Counted from the first letter of the stretch, positions 25,670 to 35,399 are shown. The stretch is 64,000 nucleotides of DNA from Polaribacter porphyrae (GCF_002954685.1 NZ_MSCN01000001.1:897600-961599), one strand, 5' to 3'. Translations and numbers: made by a program. The notes: generated by a model not told the origin, from the letters alone.

Positions 25670-28102
25670 TTGAAAGTCTGTATAGCCGAAAAACCAAGTG
25701 TTGCAAGAGAAATTGCTAACATTCTAGGAGCCAAAACAAAACGTGATGGTTTCTATGAAGGCAATGGCTATGCTGTAACCTACACTTTTGGGCATTTATG
25801 CACACTTTTAGAACCTAAAGATTACAAACCGCATTGGAAAAGTTGGGACTTGAACAATTTACCTATGTTACCAGAACGTTTTGACACGAAAGTTACAGGA
25901 GATTCAGGTATCAAAAAGCAGTTTAATATTGTGAAATCTTTATTTGAAAAAGCAGATGTGGTTATCAATTGTGGGGATGCAGGAACAGAAGGAGAATTGA
26001 TTCAAAGATGGGTCATCAACCAATGTAATTATAAAGGCGAAGTGCAACGTTTATGGATTTCCTCTTTAACAGAAGAAGCCATAAAAGACGGATTTAAGAA
26101 TTTAGAATCGTCACAAAAATATGATAATCTCTATTATGCTGGTTATTCTAGAGCCATTGGAGATTGGCTATTGGGTTTAAACGCAACTCGTTTATATACG
26201 GTTAAATTTGGTGGTTACAAACAAGTATTGTCTGTTGGAAGAGTGCAAACTCCTACTCTAGCAATGTTGGTAAATCGATATTTTGAAATCCAAAATTTTA
26301 AGCCTCAACCTTATTGGGAATTGCAAACCACCTACAGAAATACGCTATTTAATTATGAAGATGGTCGTTTTCTAAAAAAAGAAGATGGACAAGTTTTAGC
26401 AGATAAAGTTGCGCAATCTGAATTCGAAATTGTTTCTGTTATTAAAAAGAAAGGAAAAGAATACGCTCCAAAATTGTTTGATTTAACAGGATTACAAGTG
26501 TATTGCAACAATAAATTCGGGTTTTCTGCGGATGAAACTTTAAAAATGGTGCAGAAATTGTATGAAATGAAAGTAGTTACCTATCCAAGAGTGGATACTA
26601 CTTTTTTACCCAATGATTTGTATCCTAAAGTCCACGGAATTTTATCAAAACTAACTATTTATTCAGAATTAACACAACCTCTTTTAGGAAAGAAGATAAA
26701 GAAAACAAAACGTGTTTTTGATGATAAAAAAGTAACGGATCACCATGCAATAATTCCGACAGGAATTGAAGGAAATTTACAATACAATCAACAAAAGGTT
26801 TATGATATTATTACCAAACGTTTCATTGCCGTTTTTTATCCAGATTCTGATGTATCTAACACCTCTGTTATAGGTAAAGCTGCTGAAGTTCCTTTTAAAA
26901 CAACAGGAAAAGAAATCATTAATAAAGGCTGGAGAGTTGTGTTTGAAGATAAAAATGTCATTGCGAATGAAATGAAGCAATCTGAAAATAATAAAGAGAT
27001 TACTTCGTCGAAAACTCCTCGTAATGACAAGAATGTTTTACCAACTTTTGTAAAAGGTGAAAAAGGAAAACATGAACCCTCTTTTTTAGAAAAGGAAACA
27101 AAACCACCACGAAATTATACAGAAGCTTCTTTATTGAGAGCAATGGAAACTGCTGGCAAACAAGTAGATGATGATGAAATGCGTGAGTTGATGAAAGAAA
27201 ACGGAATTGGAAGACCATCAACCAGAGCAAGTATTATTGAAACTTTATTTCGAAGAAAATATATTGAGCGTAAAAAGAAACTCGTTTTACCTACACAAAC
27301 AGGAATTGATCTAATCAACATTATTGATAACGAATTATTAAAATCAGCTGAATTAACAGGTAGATGGGAAAAGCGTTTGAAAGAAATTGAAAGAGGGGAA
27401 TTCAATGCTGGAACTTTCATCAAAAACATGAAAAAAATGGTTGATGAATTGGTGTATGAAGTACGTTCTAATTCCTCTAAAAAAAGAATATCTTCAAATG
27501 TCATTGCGAATGAAATGAAACAATCTACAAATAATAAAAAGATTACTTCGTCCTCAAGTCCTCGTAAAGACAAAAAACAAGTTTCAGGAAAAACCTGTCC
27601 AAAATGTAAAAAAGGACAATTATTAAAAGGTTCTTCTGCTTTTGGCTGTTCTGAATATAAAAACAATTGTAAGTTTAAAATTCCTTTTCAATTTTTAGAG
27701 AAGAAAATTTCAGAAAATCAAATTATTAGGTTGATTGACAAAGGTTGTACTACCAATTTAAAGGGTTTTAAAATTGATGGAAAATCCACTGAAGGTTTAG
27801 TTCGTTTTGATGACAATTTTACTTTGAAATTTGAGCCGAAGCAAAATGTCATTGCGAATGAAATGAAGCAATCTAAAAGTAACAAAGAGATTACTTCGTC
27901 GCAAACTCCTCGTAAAGACAGCATAGAAAAAATTCCTTGTCCAAAATGTAAAAAAGGAACTATTCTAAAAGGAAAAACAGCTTACGGTTGTTCTGATTAT
28001 AAAAATGGATGTGATTTTATTTTCACTTTTGAAAACATCAAAAAAACAGCTAATGGTAAGCCTTTAACTAAAGAATTGGTTTTGGAGATAATATCAATGT
28101 AA
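25670..28102 (+). CDS. topB: DNA topoisomerase III with three repeat-derived inserts
   Basis: 810 residues, type IA topoisomerase that relaxes and decatenates DNA. The start is TTG at 25670 (KVCIAEKPSVAREIA matches the family N-terminus). The Toprim acidic site is NCGDAGTEGE, and the active tyrosine is Y305 in VTYPRVDTT. GIGRPSTRASIIETLFRRKYI lies in the core. Two C-terminal zinc fingers follow (CPKCKKGQLLKGSSAFGCSEYKNNC-type). Residues 430-453, 611-634 and 727-750 are each encoded by a 72-bp palindromic repeat (peptide VIANEMKQS...ITSS...PRND/KD). All three lie in linkers: before the LPTFVKGE strand, before finger 1 and before finger 2. The catalytic parts are intact, so it is probably functional. 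Confidence 0.95.
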   Translation: MKVCIAEKPSVAREIANILGAKTKRDGFYEGNGYAVTYTFGHLCTLLEPKDYKPHWKSWDLNNLPMLPERFDTKVTGDSGIKKQFNIVKSLFEKADVVINCGDAGTEGELIQRWVINQCNYKGEVQRLWISSLTEEAIKDGFKNLESSQKYDNLYYAGYSRAIGDWLLGLNATRLYTVKFGGYKQVLSVGRVQTPTLAMLVNRYFEIQNFKPQPYWELQTTYRNTLFNYEDGRFLKKEDGQVLADKVAQSEFEIVSVIKKKGKEYAPKLFDLTGLQVYCNNKFGFSADETLKMVQKLYEMKVVTYPRVDTTFLPNDLYPKVHGILSKLTIYSELTQPLLGKKIKKTKRVFDDKKVTDHHAIIPTGIEGNLQYNQQKVYDIITKRFIAVFYPDSDVSNTSVIGKAAEVPFKTTGKEIINKGWRVVFEDKNVIANEMKQSENNKEITSSKTPRNDKNVLPTFVKGEKGKHEPSFLEKETKPPRNYTEASLLRAMETAGKQVDDDEMRELMKENGIGRPSTRASIIETLFRRKYIERKKKLVLPTQTGIDLINIIDNELLKSAELTGRWEKRLKEIERGEFNAGTFIKNMKKMVDELVYEVRSNSSKKRISSNVIANEMKQSTNNKKITSSSSPRKDKKQVSGKTCPKCKKGQLLKGSSAFGCSEYKNNCKFKIPFQFLEKKISENQIIRLIDKGCTTNLKGFKIDGKSTEGLVRFDDNFTLKFEPKQNVIANEMKQSKSNKEITSSQTPRKDSIEKIPCPKCKKGTILKGKTAYGCSDYKNGCDFIFTFENIKKTANGKPLTKELVLEIISM
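26957..27028. repeat. In-frame palindromic repeat 1 in topB
   Basis: 72 bp from GTCATTGCGAATG to CTCGTAATGAC, with inverted ends (GTCATT/AATGAC) and inner AGCAATCT/AGATTACT. It adds 24 codons, residues 430-453. The first 27 bases are identical to those of the intergenic copy at 49178. Confidence 0.92.
27500..27571. repeat. In-frame palindromic repeat 2 in topB
   Basis: 72 bp of the same family, GTCATTGCGAATG to CTCGTAAAGAC, residues 611-634, just before the first C-terminal zinc finger. The final AAAGAC differs by one base from the pairing AATGAC and is shared with copy 3. Confidence 0.92.
27848..27919. repeat. In-frame palindromic repeat 3 in topB
   Basis: 72 bp of the same family, residues 727-750, between the two zinc fingers. 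It has the same phase as the others (starts 543 and 348 bases apart, both multiples of three) and shares the AAAGAC end with copy 2. Confidence 0.92.
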
Positions 28103-28104
28103 AA

Positions 28105-28437
28105 ATGAACTATTTATTACTTATTTTACTATTTATAATTGGGGTTTATGTTGAAAAACTAATTAAGAGAGTTAGAGATGATAAACTTGGTTGGAAAGTT
28201 CAGAAATTTAATAGAGACAAGATAATTTATTCGGAAAAAATAAATAACAAATGGGAAAGTATTGATATAAGAGCTGGATTTGACATAGGAACTTTTGTTG
28301 TTCATTTTGAGAATAAAACTGATTGGAAAGAATACCCTGAATGGGCTCAAGATAGAAATTTAGTTATTGAAAGAGTTCTTTTAAGATTCCCTAAAAAAAA
28401 GAACAATGAAATTGATGAAATTGGAAAAATTAAATAA
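28105..28437 (+). CDS. Small membrane-anchored hypothetical protein
   Basis: 110 residues: one N-terminal membrane helix (MNYLLLILLFIIGVYV) and a soluble domain with regular beta-type pattern (KIIYSEKINNKWESIDIRAGFDIG, VVHFENKTDWKEYPEWAQDRNLVIERVLLRF). I do not recognise the family. It starts two bases after the topB stop, so it is probably co-transcribed with topB. Composition and the open frame to a lysine-rich end make it a likely real gene. Confidence 0.6.
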   Translation: MNYLLLILLFIIGVYVEKLIKRVRDDKLGWKVQKFNRDKIIYSEKINNKWESIDIRAGFDIGTFVVHFENKTDWKEYPEWAQDRNLVIERVLLRFPKKKNNEIDEIGKIK

Positions 28438-28492
28438 TTTTAAAAAAAAAGAGAAAACGAGCTATAGAATAATACTGAATTATTTTCAAAAA

Positions 28493-28714
28493 CTAATCAA
28501 TCATATTTTTTAAGTAAAATTTTTCTACTTTTTCTCTAGCCCAAGGTGTAGTTCTCAAAAATTTTAATGAAGATTTATACGTTGTATTATTCTTAAAGGC
28601 ATTAATATTTAAAGAATACCCTAATTCTTCCCAACCATATTCTAAATACAATTCTTCTAAAATTGTGGCTAATTTAATGCCATGTAGTGAATTATTAGGT
28701 TGTTCTTTGCTCAT
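28493..28714 (-). CDS. VF530-like (DUF2132) small DNA-binding protein
   Basis: 73 residues from ATG 28714 ([19 protein letters not shown]). The upstream in-frame extension to 28789 overlaps the peptidase gene and has no homology pattern. The [31 protein letters not shown] and [21 protein letters not shown] segments match the VF530/DUF2132 family, small helical proteins with a structure suggesting DNA binding. It lies 34 bases downstream of the M1 peptidase gene on the same strand. Confidence 0.8.
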   Translation of the reverse strand: MSKEQPNNSLHGIKLATILEELYLEYGWEELGYSLNINAFKNNTTYKSSLKFLRTTPWAREKVEKFYLKNMID

Positions 28715-28748
28715 TCGTAATTTAATTTTTAAGTATGATATTTGACAA

Positions 28749-30392
28749 TTATTCAATTTTTTTCGCTGTAGCAAAATAATTAATGTCAATTTTTAAATAA
28801 TTGTTTGTAGTTTTTAGCTTTTTTGTTTTCCAACTCGTTGTTGGTTTTAAATTTACAGCTTTATCATTTATATGAATCTTTACAGACATATTAAATCCAT
28901 CAACTACATTATTCCATTTGTATTTTAATGTATTATTTTCAATATGATACATTAATTCTGGAATGCGAATGTCTCTTAAATATTGATCAAAAACTTTAGA
29001 CAAATCTATTTTAGATTTTTTAGATAAATATTTTTCAATCTGTTGTGTTGTAACTGTTTTATGCCAGAATGTTTTATTTAGTCCTTGTAATATTTTTCTC
29101 CATTTTCTATCATTATTTATTAAATGACGAATGGTATGCAACATATTAGCACCTTTATAATACATATCTCCAGAACCCGAATTATTTACTCCATAATTAC
29201 CAATAATTGGCTTGTCATTTTTAATGTTTCTTCTAGTTCCAATAACGTATTCTGAAGCAGCTTTTTTACCATAATAATAGTTTAAATATAAGTTTTCTGA
29301 ATATGCTGTAAAACTCTCGTGAATCCACATGTCTGCAGCATCTTTATAAGTAATATTATTGGCAAACCATTCGTGACCAGATTCGTGAATGATAATAAAG
29401 TCAAACTTTAAACCCCAACCTGTACCCGATAAATCTCTACCTAAATAACCGTTTTTAAATTTATTCCCATAAGTTACTGAACTTTGATGTTCCATGCCTA
29501 AATAAGGAACCTCTACTAATTTAAATCCATCCTCATAAAAAGGATATTTTCCAAACCAATGCTCAAAAGCTTTCATCATTTTTGGGGCTTGTTTAAATTG
29601 TTTTTTTGCTTTATCCAGATTGTACGAAATTACATAATAGTCCATATCTAATAACCCTCCTTTACCTTTATATTTCTCTGAAAAATGCACAAAATCTCCA
29701 ATATTCAAATTTACTCCATAGTTATTAATAGGATTTTTAACAGCCCAATGATACGTAGTTGTATTGTCTTTGTGCTTTTCAGTTTCAACTAAATTACCAT
29801 TAGAAATGTTCATTAAATGAGATGGAACTCGAACACTAATATCCATACTTTCAACTTCATCATACATATGGTCTTTATTAGGCCACCAAACACTAGCTCC
29901 TAAACCTTGGCAAGAAGTTGCTATAAAATCGTTTCCGTTTTTATCTTTTTTCCAAGAAAAACCTCCATCCCAAGGTGCATTTTTGGCTTCTTTTGGATTT
30001 CCTTCATAATAAACAACAACTGAATTAACAGAACCTACTTTTTGCTCATCAATTAAATTTACAAAATGTGCATTTCCTTCTGAAATTACTTTTAATTCTT
30101 TGTTATTTTGTTTGATATTGGTAATTTTTAATGGTGATTGCAAGTCAATTTGCAAGACATTATGAGGCTTTAAAACTTTATATTTTATGGTGTTTTTACC
30201 TTTAATAAATTTTGTTTTTGGAAAAATCTGTATATCTAAATGATAATATTTTAAATCCCACCAAATTCTTTCTTTTGTAATAGAACCACGAAGTGTATCT
30301 TGTCTTGTAAAATTCTGATTTTGTGCTTTTAATGAGAAATTATTAAAAGAAATCAGAAAAAACAAAAGATATAAGATTTTATAAATTTTCAT
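28749..30392 (-). CDS. M1 family zinc metallopeptidase, secreted
   Basis: 547 residues with a signal peptide (residues 1-23). The N-terminal beta saddle domain spans about 40-235. The exopeptidase-type motif LGMEHQSS (298-305) and the zinc site HESGHEWF (H336, E337, H340) with distal E359 in [11 protein letters not shown] define gluzincin aminopeptidase activity. A short helical region ends the protein; the large C-terminal domain of bigger M1 enzymes is absent, as in many Bacteroidota members. It probably trims peptides in the periplasm or outside. It has its own Bacteroidota-type promoter. Confidence 0.93.
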   Translation of the reverse strand: MKIYKILYLLFFLISFNNFSLKAQNQNFTRQDTLRGSITKERIWWDLKYYHLDIQIFPKTKFIKGKNTIKYKVLKPHNVLQIDLQSPLKITNIKQNNKELKVISEGNAHFVNLIDEQKVGSVNSVVVYYEGNPKEAKNAPWDGGFSWKKDKNGNDFIATSCQGLGASVWWPNKDHMYDEVESMDISVRVPSHLMNISNGNLVETEKHKDNTTTYHWAVKNPINNYGVNLNIGDFVHFSEKYKGKGGLLDMDYYVISYNLDKAKKQFKQAPKMMKAFEHWFGKYPFYEDGFKLVEVPYLGMEHQSSVTYGNKFKNGYLGRDLSGTGWGLKFDFIIIHESGHEWFANNITYKDAADMWIHESFTAYSENLYLNYYYGKKAASEYVIGTRRNIKNDKPIIGNYGVNNSGSGDMYYKGANMLHTIRHLINNDRKWRKILQGLNKTFWHKTVTTQQIEKYLSKKSKIDLSKVFDQYLRDIRIPELMYHIENNTLKYKWNNVVDGFNMSVKIHINDKAVNLKPTTSWKTKKLKTTNNYLKIDINYFATAKKIE

Positions 30393-30417
30393 AGAAAAGG
30401 TTTATGGGTTATAATTT

Positions 30418-30450
30418 CAAATGTAATATTATTTCTTTTCTGATATCAAA
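30418..30450 (-). promoter_or_regulatory. Promoter for M1 peptidase
   Basis: On the minus strand TTTG (30450-30447) and TACATTTG (30425-30418) are separated by 21 bases, a good Bacteroidota promoter. The -7 box ends 25 bases before the start codon. Confidence 0.7.
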
Positions 30451-30524
30451 ATATTAACAGAATATTCATGCCTATTAATTCCTGATTTTTCAATAATTTA
30501 GCAGAAAATTAAAGAATTCTATAA

Positions 30525-31613
30525 ATGAAAAATATAGCATTGCATACAACTCATGTAAATTTAGGAGCAAAAATGGTGCCTTTTGCAGGTTATAATATGC
30601 CTGTATCCTATAAAGGTGTTACAACTGAACATTTAACTGTTAGAAATGGAGTTGGTGTTTTTGATGTAAGTCATATGGGTGAATTTTTAATTTCTGGTAA
30701 AAATGCATTAGCATTAATTCAGAAAGTAACTTCTAATGATGCTTCTAAATTAGAAATTGGTGATGCACAGTATAGCTGTTTCCCTAATGAAGACAATGGA
30801 ATTGTAGATGATTTAATCTGCTACAGAATCAAAGAGAATACATATTTATTAGTGGTAAATGCTTCTAATATCGAAAAAGACTGGAATTGGATCTTTAAAT
30901 ACAACGAAAAGTTTGGAGCTGATTTAAGAGATTTATCAGAAGATTATTCTTTATTAGCCATCCAAGGACCAAAAGCTGTAGAAGCAATGCAACCTCTATC
31001 TTCTTTAGATTTGGCAGGCATTCCTTTTTACAAGTTTAAAATCGGCGATTTTGCAGGTATTGAAAACGTAATTATTTCTGCAACTGGTTATACTGGTTCT
31101 GGTGGATTCGAAATTTATTGTAAAAATTCTGAAGTTGAACAAATATGGAATAAAGTTTTTGAGGCAGGTTCTAGTTTTGGCATAAAACCAATAGGATTAG
31201 CTGCAAGAGATACATTGCGTTTAGAAATGGGATATTGCTTGTATGGAAACGATATTGATGATACAACATCACCTATCGAAGCTGGTTTAGGTTGGATTAC
31301 AAAATTTACTAAAGATTTTGTAAACGCTGATGCTTTAGCCAAACAGAAAGAACAAAAACCAGAAAGGCGTTTGGTGGCTTTTGAACTGAATGATAGAGGA
31401 ATTCCTAGACAAGGTTATGATATAGTTGATGGTAATGGAAACATTATTGGTAATGTAACTTCTGGTACAATGAGTCCAAGTTTGGGTAAAGGAATTGGTT
31501 TGGGTTATGTACCAAGAGTATTTGCAAAATCTGGAACTCAAATTCATATTCAGGTTCGTAAAAAGGCAATTCCTGCGACTGTTGTTAAACTTCCCTTTTA
31601 TAAAAATTTATAA
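30525..31613 (+). CDS. gcvT: Glycine cleavage system aminomethyltransferase
   Basis: 362 residues, T protein of the glycine cleavage system, passing the aminomethyl carbon from the H protein to tetrahydrofolate. Visible are [34 protein letters not shown], the folate-binding aspartate region in [43 protein letters not shown] and [11 protein letters not shown]. It is not beside gcvH or gcvP here. A strong terminator follows directly. Confidence 0.97.
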   Translation: MKNIALHTTHVNLGAKMVPFAGYNMPVSYKGVTTEHLTVRNGVGVFDVSHMGEFLISGKNALALIQKVTSNDASKLEIGDAQYSCFPNEDNGIVDDLICYRIKENTYLLVVNASNIEKDWNWIFKYNEKFGADLRDLSEDYSLLAIQGPKAVEAMQPLSSLDLAGIPFYKFKIGDFAGIENVIISATGYTGSGGFEIYCKNSEVEQIWNKVFEAGSSFGIKPIGLAARDTLRLEMGYCLYGNDIDDTTSPIEAGLGWITKFTKDFVNADALAKQKEQKPERRLVAFELNDRGIPRQGYDIVDGNGNIIGNVTSGTMSPSLGKGIGLGYVPRVFAKSGTQIHIQVRKKAIPATVVKLPFYKNL

Positions 31614-31634
31614 AATATTGTAACATTATAAAAT

Positions 31635-31662
31635 AAAAAAGCAGCCTTATAGCTGCTTTTTT
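31635..31662. terminator. Bidirectional terminator after gcvT
   Basis: AAAAAAGCAGC (31635-31645) and GCTGCTTTTTT (31652-31662) form a strong stem with runs of A and T on either side. It can serve gcvT on the plus strand and the small gene at 31699 on the minus strand. Confidence 0.88.
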
Positions 31663-31698
31663 AAAACAAATATTACTGTATCTAACTATTTCTATTTC

Positions 31699-31890
31699 TT
31701 AACTTATTATGGTACTTCCTTTAATAAATGTTAATTCATTTTCTTGAGATTTTACTTCTACTCTTGGTTTACCAAAAAATTCATTGATTAGCATAAAAAG
31801 TAAAAAGAAAGCTATTGTAAGCACTGTGTAATCTATAAATTCTGATGCAAAAGCTTTTAAAAAAGTAATTTTATAAAATGATAGTAACAT
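31699..31890 (-). CDS. Small membrane protein
   Basis: 63 residues with one long hydrophobic segment (EFIDYTVLTIAFFLLFMLINEFFG) and a polar tail. There is no recognised family. Support for a real gene is positional: a TAATTTTG -7 box lies 20 bases before the start, and the bidirectional hairpin at 31635-31662 lies after the stop. It resembles the other small membrane protein at 32247 in size and layout. Confidence 0.55.
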   Translation of the reverse strand: MLLSFYKITFLKAFASEFIDYTVLTIAFFLLFMLINEFFGKPRVEVKSQENELTFIKGSTIIS

Positions 31891-31910
31891 AATTTAGATT
31901 TTTCGTTAGT

Positions 31911-31918
31911 CAAAATTA
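31911..31918 (-). promoter_or_regulatory. -7 box for small membrane gene
   Basis: The minus strand reads TAATTTTG, an exact TAnnTTTG match, 20 bases upstream of the ATG at 31890. A good TTTG partner is not evident. The gap up to 32246 otherwise contains only the terminator at 32204. Confidence 0.5.
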
Positions 31919-32203
31919 ATAATTAATAACCTTTAACTCTTAATTATTATACGAATGGAAAAATTGTATAGGTGAAATGTTTTTTTTTATAGATAAGAAA
32001 AAATAAATAATGATTTTTATTTTAGAATTTTACAAGTTTAGATTTCATTTGATTATTTAAATAACAATAATTTATTATTACTTTTTAATAAAGTTTATTG
32101 GTTATATTGAGATGATGTCTTTTTAATCAAAAAATATATGAAGAAGTAGTTTTGGTAAACTTCTAGAACTAATTTAATTCTTATTTAATTTAAATCATAA
32201 AAA

Positions 32204-32227
32204 AATATCCACTGAACAGTGGATATT
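32204..32227 (-). terminator. Terminator of small membrane gene 32247
   Basis: AATATCCACTG (32204-32214) and CAGTGGATATT (32217-32227) form an 11-bp perfect stem, 19 bases beyond the stop codon of the minus-strand gene, followed on that strand by TTTTTATG. Confidence 0.78.
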
Positions 32228-32246
32228 ACATAAGATGTGAGGAATT

Positions 32247-32429
32247 TTATATTGAATTATAAATTTTATCATAAAATATTTTATCTTCTTTTTCTTTGAT
32301 TTTTCTAATTCTACTTGATATAAATGCTAAAGCCAAGATAAAAATTAAAGAATATAATACCACATAATAAAAAGATGAGTTTAATAAAAGAGCTTTGTAT
32401 AATATGATTTCAGAATAGGGATATAACAT
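32247..32429 (-). CDS. Small membrane protein
   Basis: 60 residues: one hydrophobic helix (FYYVVLYSLIFILALAFI) and a charged tail SSRIRKIKEKEDKIFYDKIY. The family is unknown. It is framed by its own near-consensus promoter (32452-32485) and a perfect hairpin terminator (32204-32227), which makes it more convincing than its size alone would. The layout suits a small regulatory membrane protein, but no function can be assigned. Confidence 0.6.
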   Translation of the reverse strand: MLYPYSEIILYKALLLNSSFYYVVLYSLIFILALAFISSRIRKIKEKEDKIFYDKIYNSI

Positions 32430-32451
32430 AATAATTGATTTTAGGGATGAG

Positions 32452-32485
32452 TAAAAATAACAATTATTTATTATTTATTCTCAAA
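32452..32485 (-). promoter_or_regulatory. Promoter for small membrane gene 32247
   Basis: On the minus strand TTTG (32485-32482), 22 bases, then TATTTTTA (32459-32452), one base from the TAnnTTTG consensus. It lies 22 bases before the ATG. Confidence 0.5.
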
Positions 32486-32702
32486 AAAAATGTTAAATAG
32501 ATGTCTTATTTAGATCAAAAAGCATTTTTTATTAGATGAATAGTATTTTGATATTCCAAAATTCAGCTTATATACTTAATTTTATTAATATTGCTGTTCT
32601 TTTAATTAAATTTTAGAAAAAAGTTTTAATTGAGTTAATTTTTCTAGGAAAAGAGATAATTGAAAATACATATATATAGTTTCTTTGTACAAAATAGAAA
32701 TT

Positions 32703-33530
32703 ATGAGAAAAACAGCATTAACACTTATTTTATTCTTTATCTTTTCACAACCGATATGTACTCAACAAAACACCTCTCCTTATGAGTGGAAATGGAAAAG
32801 AGATGGTATTTGGTTAGGTTCTGGAATCGCAGGTACTGCTTTGGGTTTATCTATTATAAAAAATAAAGAACCTTTTACAGATGCAGAAATTAATAGATTT
32901 ATTATTCAACAAGATAATATTAATTTTTTAGACAGATGGGTGGCTGGTAAGTATTCTGAAACTGCAAGTAAAAATAGTGATATCCCTTTTACAATGTCAT
33001 TTGCAGCACCTCTTGTATTACTTTTAGATGATGATGTAAATAACCATACAGGTCAGTTTATGGGGATGTATTTACAAGCCTTAACTACAACATCTACTTT
33101 ATTTACTATATCTGCAGGAATTACTAGAAGAGCTAGGCCTTATGTGTACAATACCACTACCAAAACTTTAGAAAGTAAAAAAAGAATTACGGCTACAAGA
33201 TCTTTTTTCTCTGGGCATGTGGCTGCAACTGCTACTGCTAGTTTTTTTGCAGCAAAAGTATATCAAGATTATAACCCAGACTCACCAGCTATACCTTATA
33301 TTTATGCAGGTGCAGCAATTTTACCAGCAACAGTTGGTTATTTTAGAATGCGAGCAGGTCAGCATTTTTTAACTGATGTATTGGTAGGTTATGGTATAGG
33401 AGCCTTGGTTGGATATTACACACCAGTGCTACATCAAAAGAAAAATGAGTCTATCTCATTATCTCCAGTTATGGATCAAAATTTCTTCGGAGAAAATTAT
33501 CAAGCTATAAGTTTAAAATATGATTTTTAA
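32703..33530 (+). CDS. PAP2-family phosphatase, secreted
   Basis: 275 residues from ATG 32703, which begins a signal peptide (MRKTALTLILFFIFSQPICT); a TTG 18 bases upstream is less likely. The phosphatidic acid phosphatase motifs are RRARPYVY (C1), RSFFSGHVAATAT (C2) and RMRAGQHFLTDVLVG (C3), with the catalytic histidines in SGH and AGQHFLTD. It probably dephosphorylates lipid phosphates such as undecaprenyl or lipid A phosphates at the membrane. Monocistronic by its surroundings. Confidence 0.88.
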   Translation: MRKTALTLILFFIFSQPICTQQNTSPYEWKWKRDGIWLGSGIAGTALGLSIIKNKEPFTDAEINRFIIQQDNINFLDRWVAGKYSETASKNSDIPFTMSFAAPLVLLLDDDVNNHTGQFMGMYLQALTTTSTLFTISAGITRRARPYVYNTTTKTLESKKRITATRSFFSGHVAATATASFFAAKVYQDYNPDSPAIPYIYAGAAILPATVGYFRMRAGQHFLTDVLVGYGIGALVGYYTPVLHQKKNESISLSPVMDQNFFGENYQAISLKYDF

Positions 33531-33751
33531 GTTTTAAAACAAGCTCTCTAAAAAGTATTTTACAGTTCATTATGAGCCCTTCAATTAGCTTCACAAAGTA
33601 TTCTTATCAATTCTCAACTAAATATACTAAAAATAAAAAATCTAATTTAGTTACATTCAAATGAATTCAAATTTCTACATTACAGCTAAAACGACAGCAA
33701 AATTTACTTTTTAGACAGCCTTTAATTTCATGAAAGATTTGGGTAATAGAT

Positions 33752-34843
33752 TTATACATTAAATCTAAAATGCATCACATCTCCATCTTTTACAATATAG
33801 TCTTTACCTTCAACTCTCATCTTACCAGCTTCTTTAACTTTGGCTTCCGATCCATAAGTAACATAGTCTTCATAAGAAATGGTTTCTGCTCTAATAAATC
33901 CTTTTTCAAAATCAGTGTGAATTACACCTGCAGCTTGTGGTGCAGTTGAACCAATAGGAATTGTCCAAGCTCTAACTTCTTTTACACCTGCTGTAAAATA
34001 AGTTTGTAAGTTTAATAATTTATAGGCAGAACGAATTAAACGTGAAACACCAGCTTCTTCTAAACCAATATCTTCTAAAAACATTTGACGCTCTTCATAA
34101 TCTTCTAACTCTGTAATATCTGCTTCTGTACCCACAGCCAAAACAATAACTTCTGCATCTTCGTCTTTTACAGCTTCTTTTACTTTTTCTACATATTCGT
34201 TACCAGATACTGCTGAATTTTCATCAACATTACAAACATATAAAACTGGTTTTGAAGTAATAAACTGTAAAGATTGCACAAACTCTATTTCTTTTTCTGA
34301 AAACTCTAAAGCCCTTACAGAAACTCCTTGTAATAAAGTTTCTTCTACTTTTAGTAAAACAACCAACTCTGCTTGTGCTTCTTTATTTCCTGTTTTTGCA
34401 GTTCTTTTAACACGCTCTAATCGTTTTTGAACAGTTTCTAAATCCTTTAATTGTAACTCAATATCAATCGTTTCTTTATCTCTTACAGGATTAATAGAAT
34501 TATCAACATGAATAATATTATCATTATCAAAACAACGTAAAACGTGTAAAATAGCATCCGTTTCACGAATATTTGCCAAAAACTGATTTCCTAAACCTTC
34601 TCCTTTGCTAGCACCTTTTACCAAACCAGCAATATCTACAATCTCAACTGTAGCAGGAATTACTTTTTCTGGATTTACCAATTCTTCAAGTTTTTCTAAT
34701 CGTTCATCAGGAACATTTACAACACCTAAATTAGGTTCAATTGTACAAAAAGGAAAATTTGCACTTTGTGCTTTTGCGTTTGATAAACAGTTAAATAAAG
34801 TTGATTTTCCTACATTTGGTAATCCTACAATTCCTGCTTTCAT
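33752..34843 (-). CDS. ychF: YchF/OLA1-type ATPase
   Basis: 363 residues, normal for the family. P-loop [12 protein letters not shown] (7-18), switch region [22 protein letters not shown] and a coiled-coil insertion near 130-200. The NxxE-type specificity motif reads YVCNVDEN, and the C-terminal TGS domain has [37 protein letters not shown]. The protein binds ribosomes and is involved in stress responses. It is separated from the ferredoxin gene by a terminator and has its own -7 box (CAAAATTA on the plus strand at 34876-34883). Confidence 0.97.
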   Translation of the reverse strand: MKAGIVGLPNVGKSTLFNCLSNAKAQSANFPFCTIEPNLGVVNVPDERLEKLEELVNPEKVIPATVEIVDIAGLVKGASKGEGLGNQFLANIRETDAILHVLRCFDNDNIIHVDNSINPVRDKETIDIELQLKDLETVQKRLERVKRTAKTGNKEAQAELVVLLKVEETLLQGVSVRALEFSEKEIEFVQSLQFITSKPVLYVCNVDENSAVSGNEYVEKVKEAVKDEDAEVIVLAVGTEADITELEDYEERQMFLEDIGLEEAGVSRLIRSAYKLLNLQTYFTAGVKEVRAWTIPIGSTAPQAAGVIHTDFEKGFIRAETISYEDYVTYGSEAKVKEAGKMRVEGKDYIVKDGDVMHFRFNV

Positions 34844-34920
34844 TTTCTTTGTATTTAAGATAAAATATGCAAAACCAAAATTAGATTTTTGCGGTGCAAA
34901 TATAAATGTTTTAAAAATAA

Positions 34921-34947
34921 AAAATTCCGAATTTAATTCGGAATTTT
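34921..34947 (-). terminator. Terminator after ferredoxin gene
   Basis: AAAATTCCGAAT (34921-34932) and ATTCGGAATTTT (34936-34947) form a 12-bp stem with a 3-base loop, 35 bases past the ferredoxin stop, followed on the minus strand by TTATTTTT. Confidence 0.75.
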
Positions 34948-34982
34948 AAGCTATTTTTTTTCATCTAAAAGATTAAATCTAG

Positions 34983-35333
34983 TTACTCATTATGCATAAA
35001 AGCTTGTTTTCCTAACAATTCTTCTTCAGTTTCTACAATATCTTCATCAGGTACACAACAATCTACAGGGCAAACTGCAGCACATTGTGGCTCTTCATGA
35101 AAGCCCATACATTCTGTACACTTATCAGGAGCTATATAATAAATTTCATCAGAAATAGGTTCTTGGTCTTCATCAGCATTAACTTCTTTTCCGTTTGGTA
35201 AAACAACATTTCCACTTAAATCTGTACCATCTGCATATTTCCAATCATCTGCACCTTCGTAAATTGCAGTATTTGGGCATTCAGGTTCGCAAGCCCCACA
35301 ATTTATACATTCATCTGTTATTATAATTGCCAT
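34983..35333 (-). CDS. 2[4Fe-4S] ferredoxin
   Basis: 116 residues. Cluster 1 ligands are in [15 protein letters not shown] (CxxCxxCxxxC), cluster 2 in [21 protein letters not shown], with the longer spacing between second and third cysteines typical of the proteobacterial/Bacteroidota type. An acidic insertion lies between the clusters. It is a soluble electron carrier; the partner is unknown. It is transcribed divergently from the acyl-CoA reductase gene and shares a compact promoter region with it. Confidence 0.95.
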   Translation of the reverse strand: MAIIITDECINCGACEPECPNTAIYEGADDWKYADGTDLSGNVVLPNGKEVNADEDQEPISDEIYYIAPDKCTECMGFHEEPQCAAVCPVDCCVPDEDIVETEEELLGKQAFMHNE

Positions 35334-35353
35334 AATTTTCTTTTCTGTTTTTG

Positions 35354-35399
35354 TACATTTGCAAGTGCAAAAATAACCCCAAAAATAGTTACAACCAAA
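35354..35399. promoter_or_regulatory. Divergent promoters, ferredoxin and acyl-CoA reductase
   Basis: Minus strand: TTTG (35399-35396), 20 bases, TATTTTTG (35375-35368), an exact match driving ferredoxin. Plus strand: TACATTTG (35354-35361) drives the reductase, with TTG at 35327 as a rather distant -33 partner. The two -7 boxes are only seven bases apart, so the genes may be co-regulated. Confidence 0.65.

Noticed and set aside
27115-27666. 183-codon minus-strand frame in topB
   Set aside because: It is antisense to conserved topoisomerase sequence; its open length comes from codon bias.
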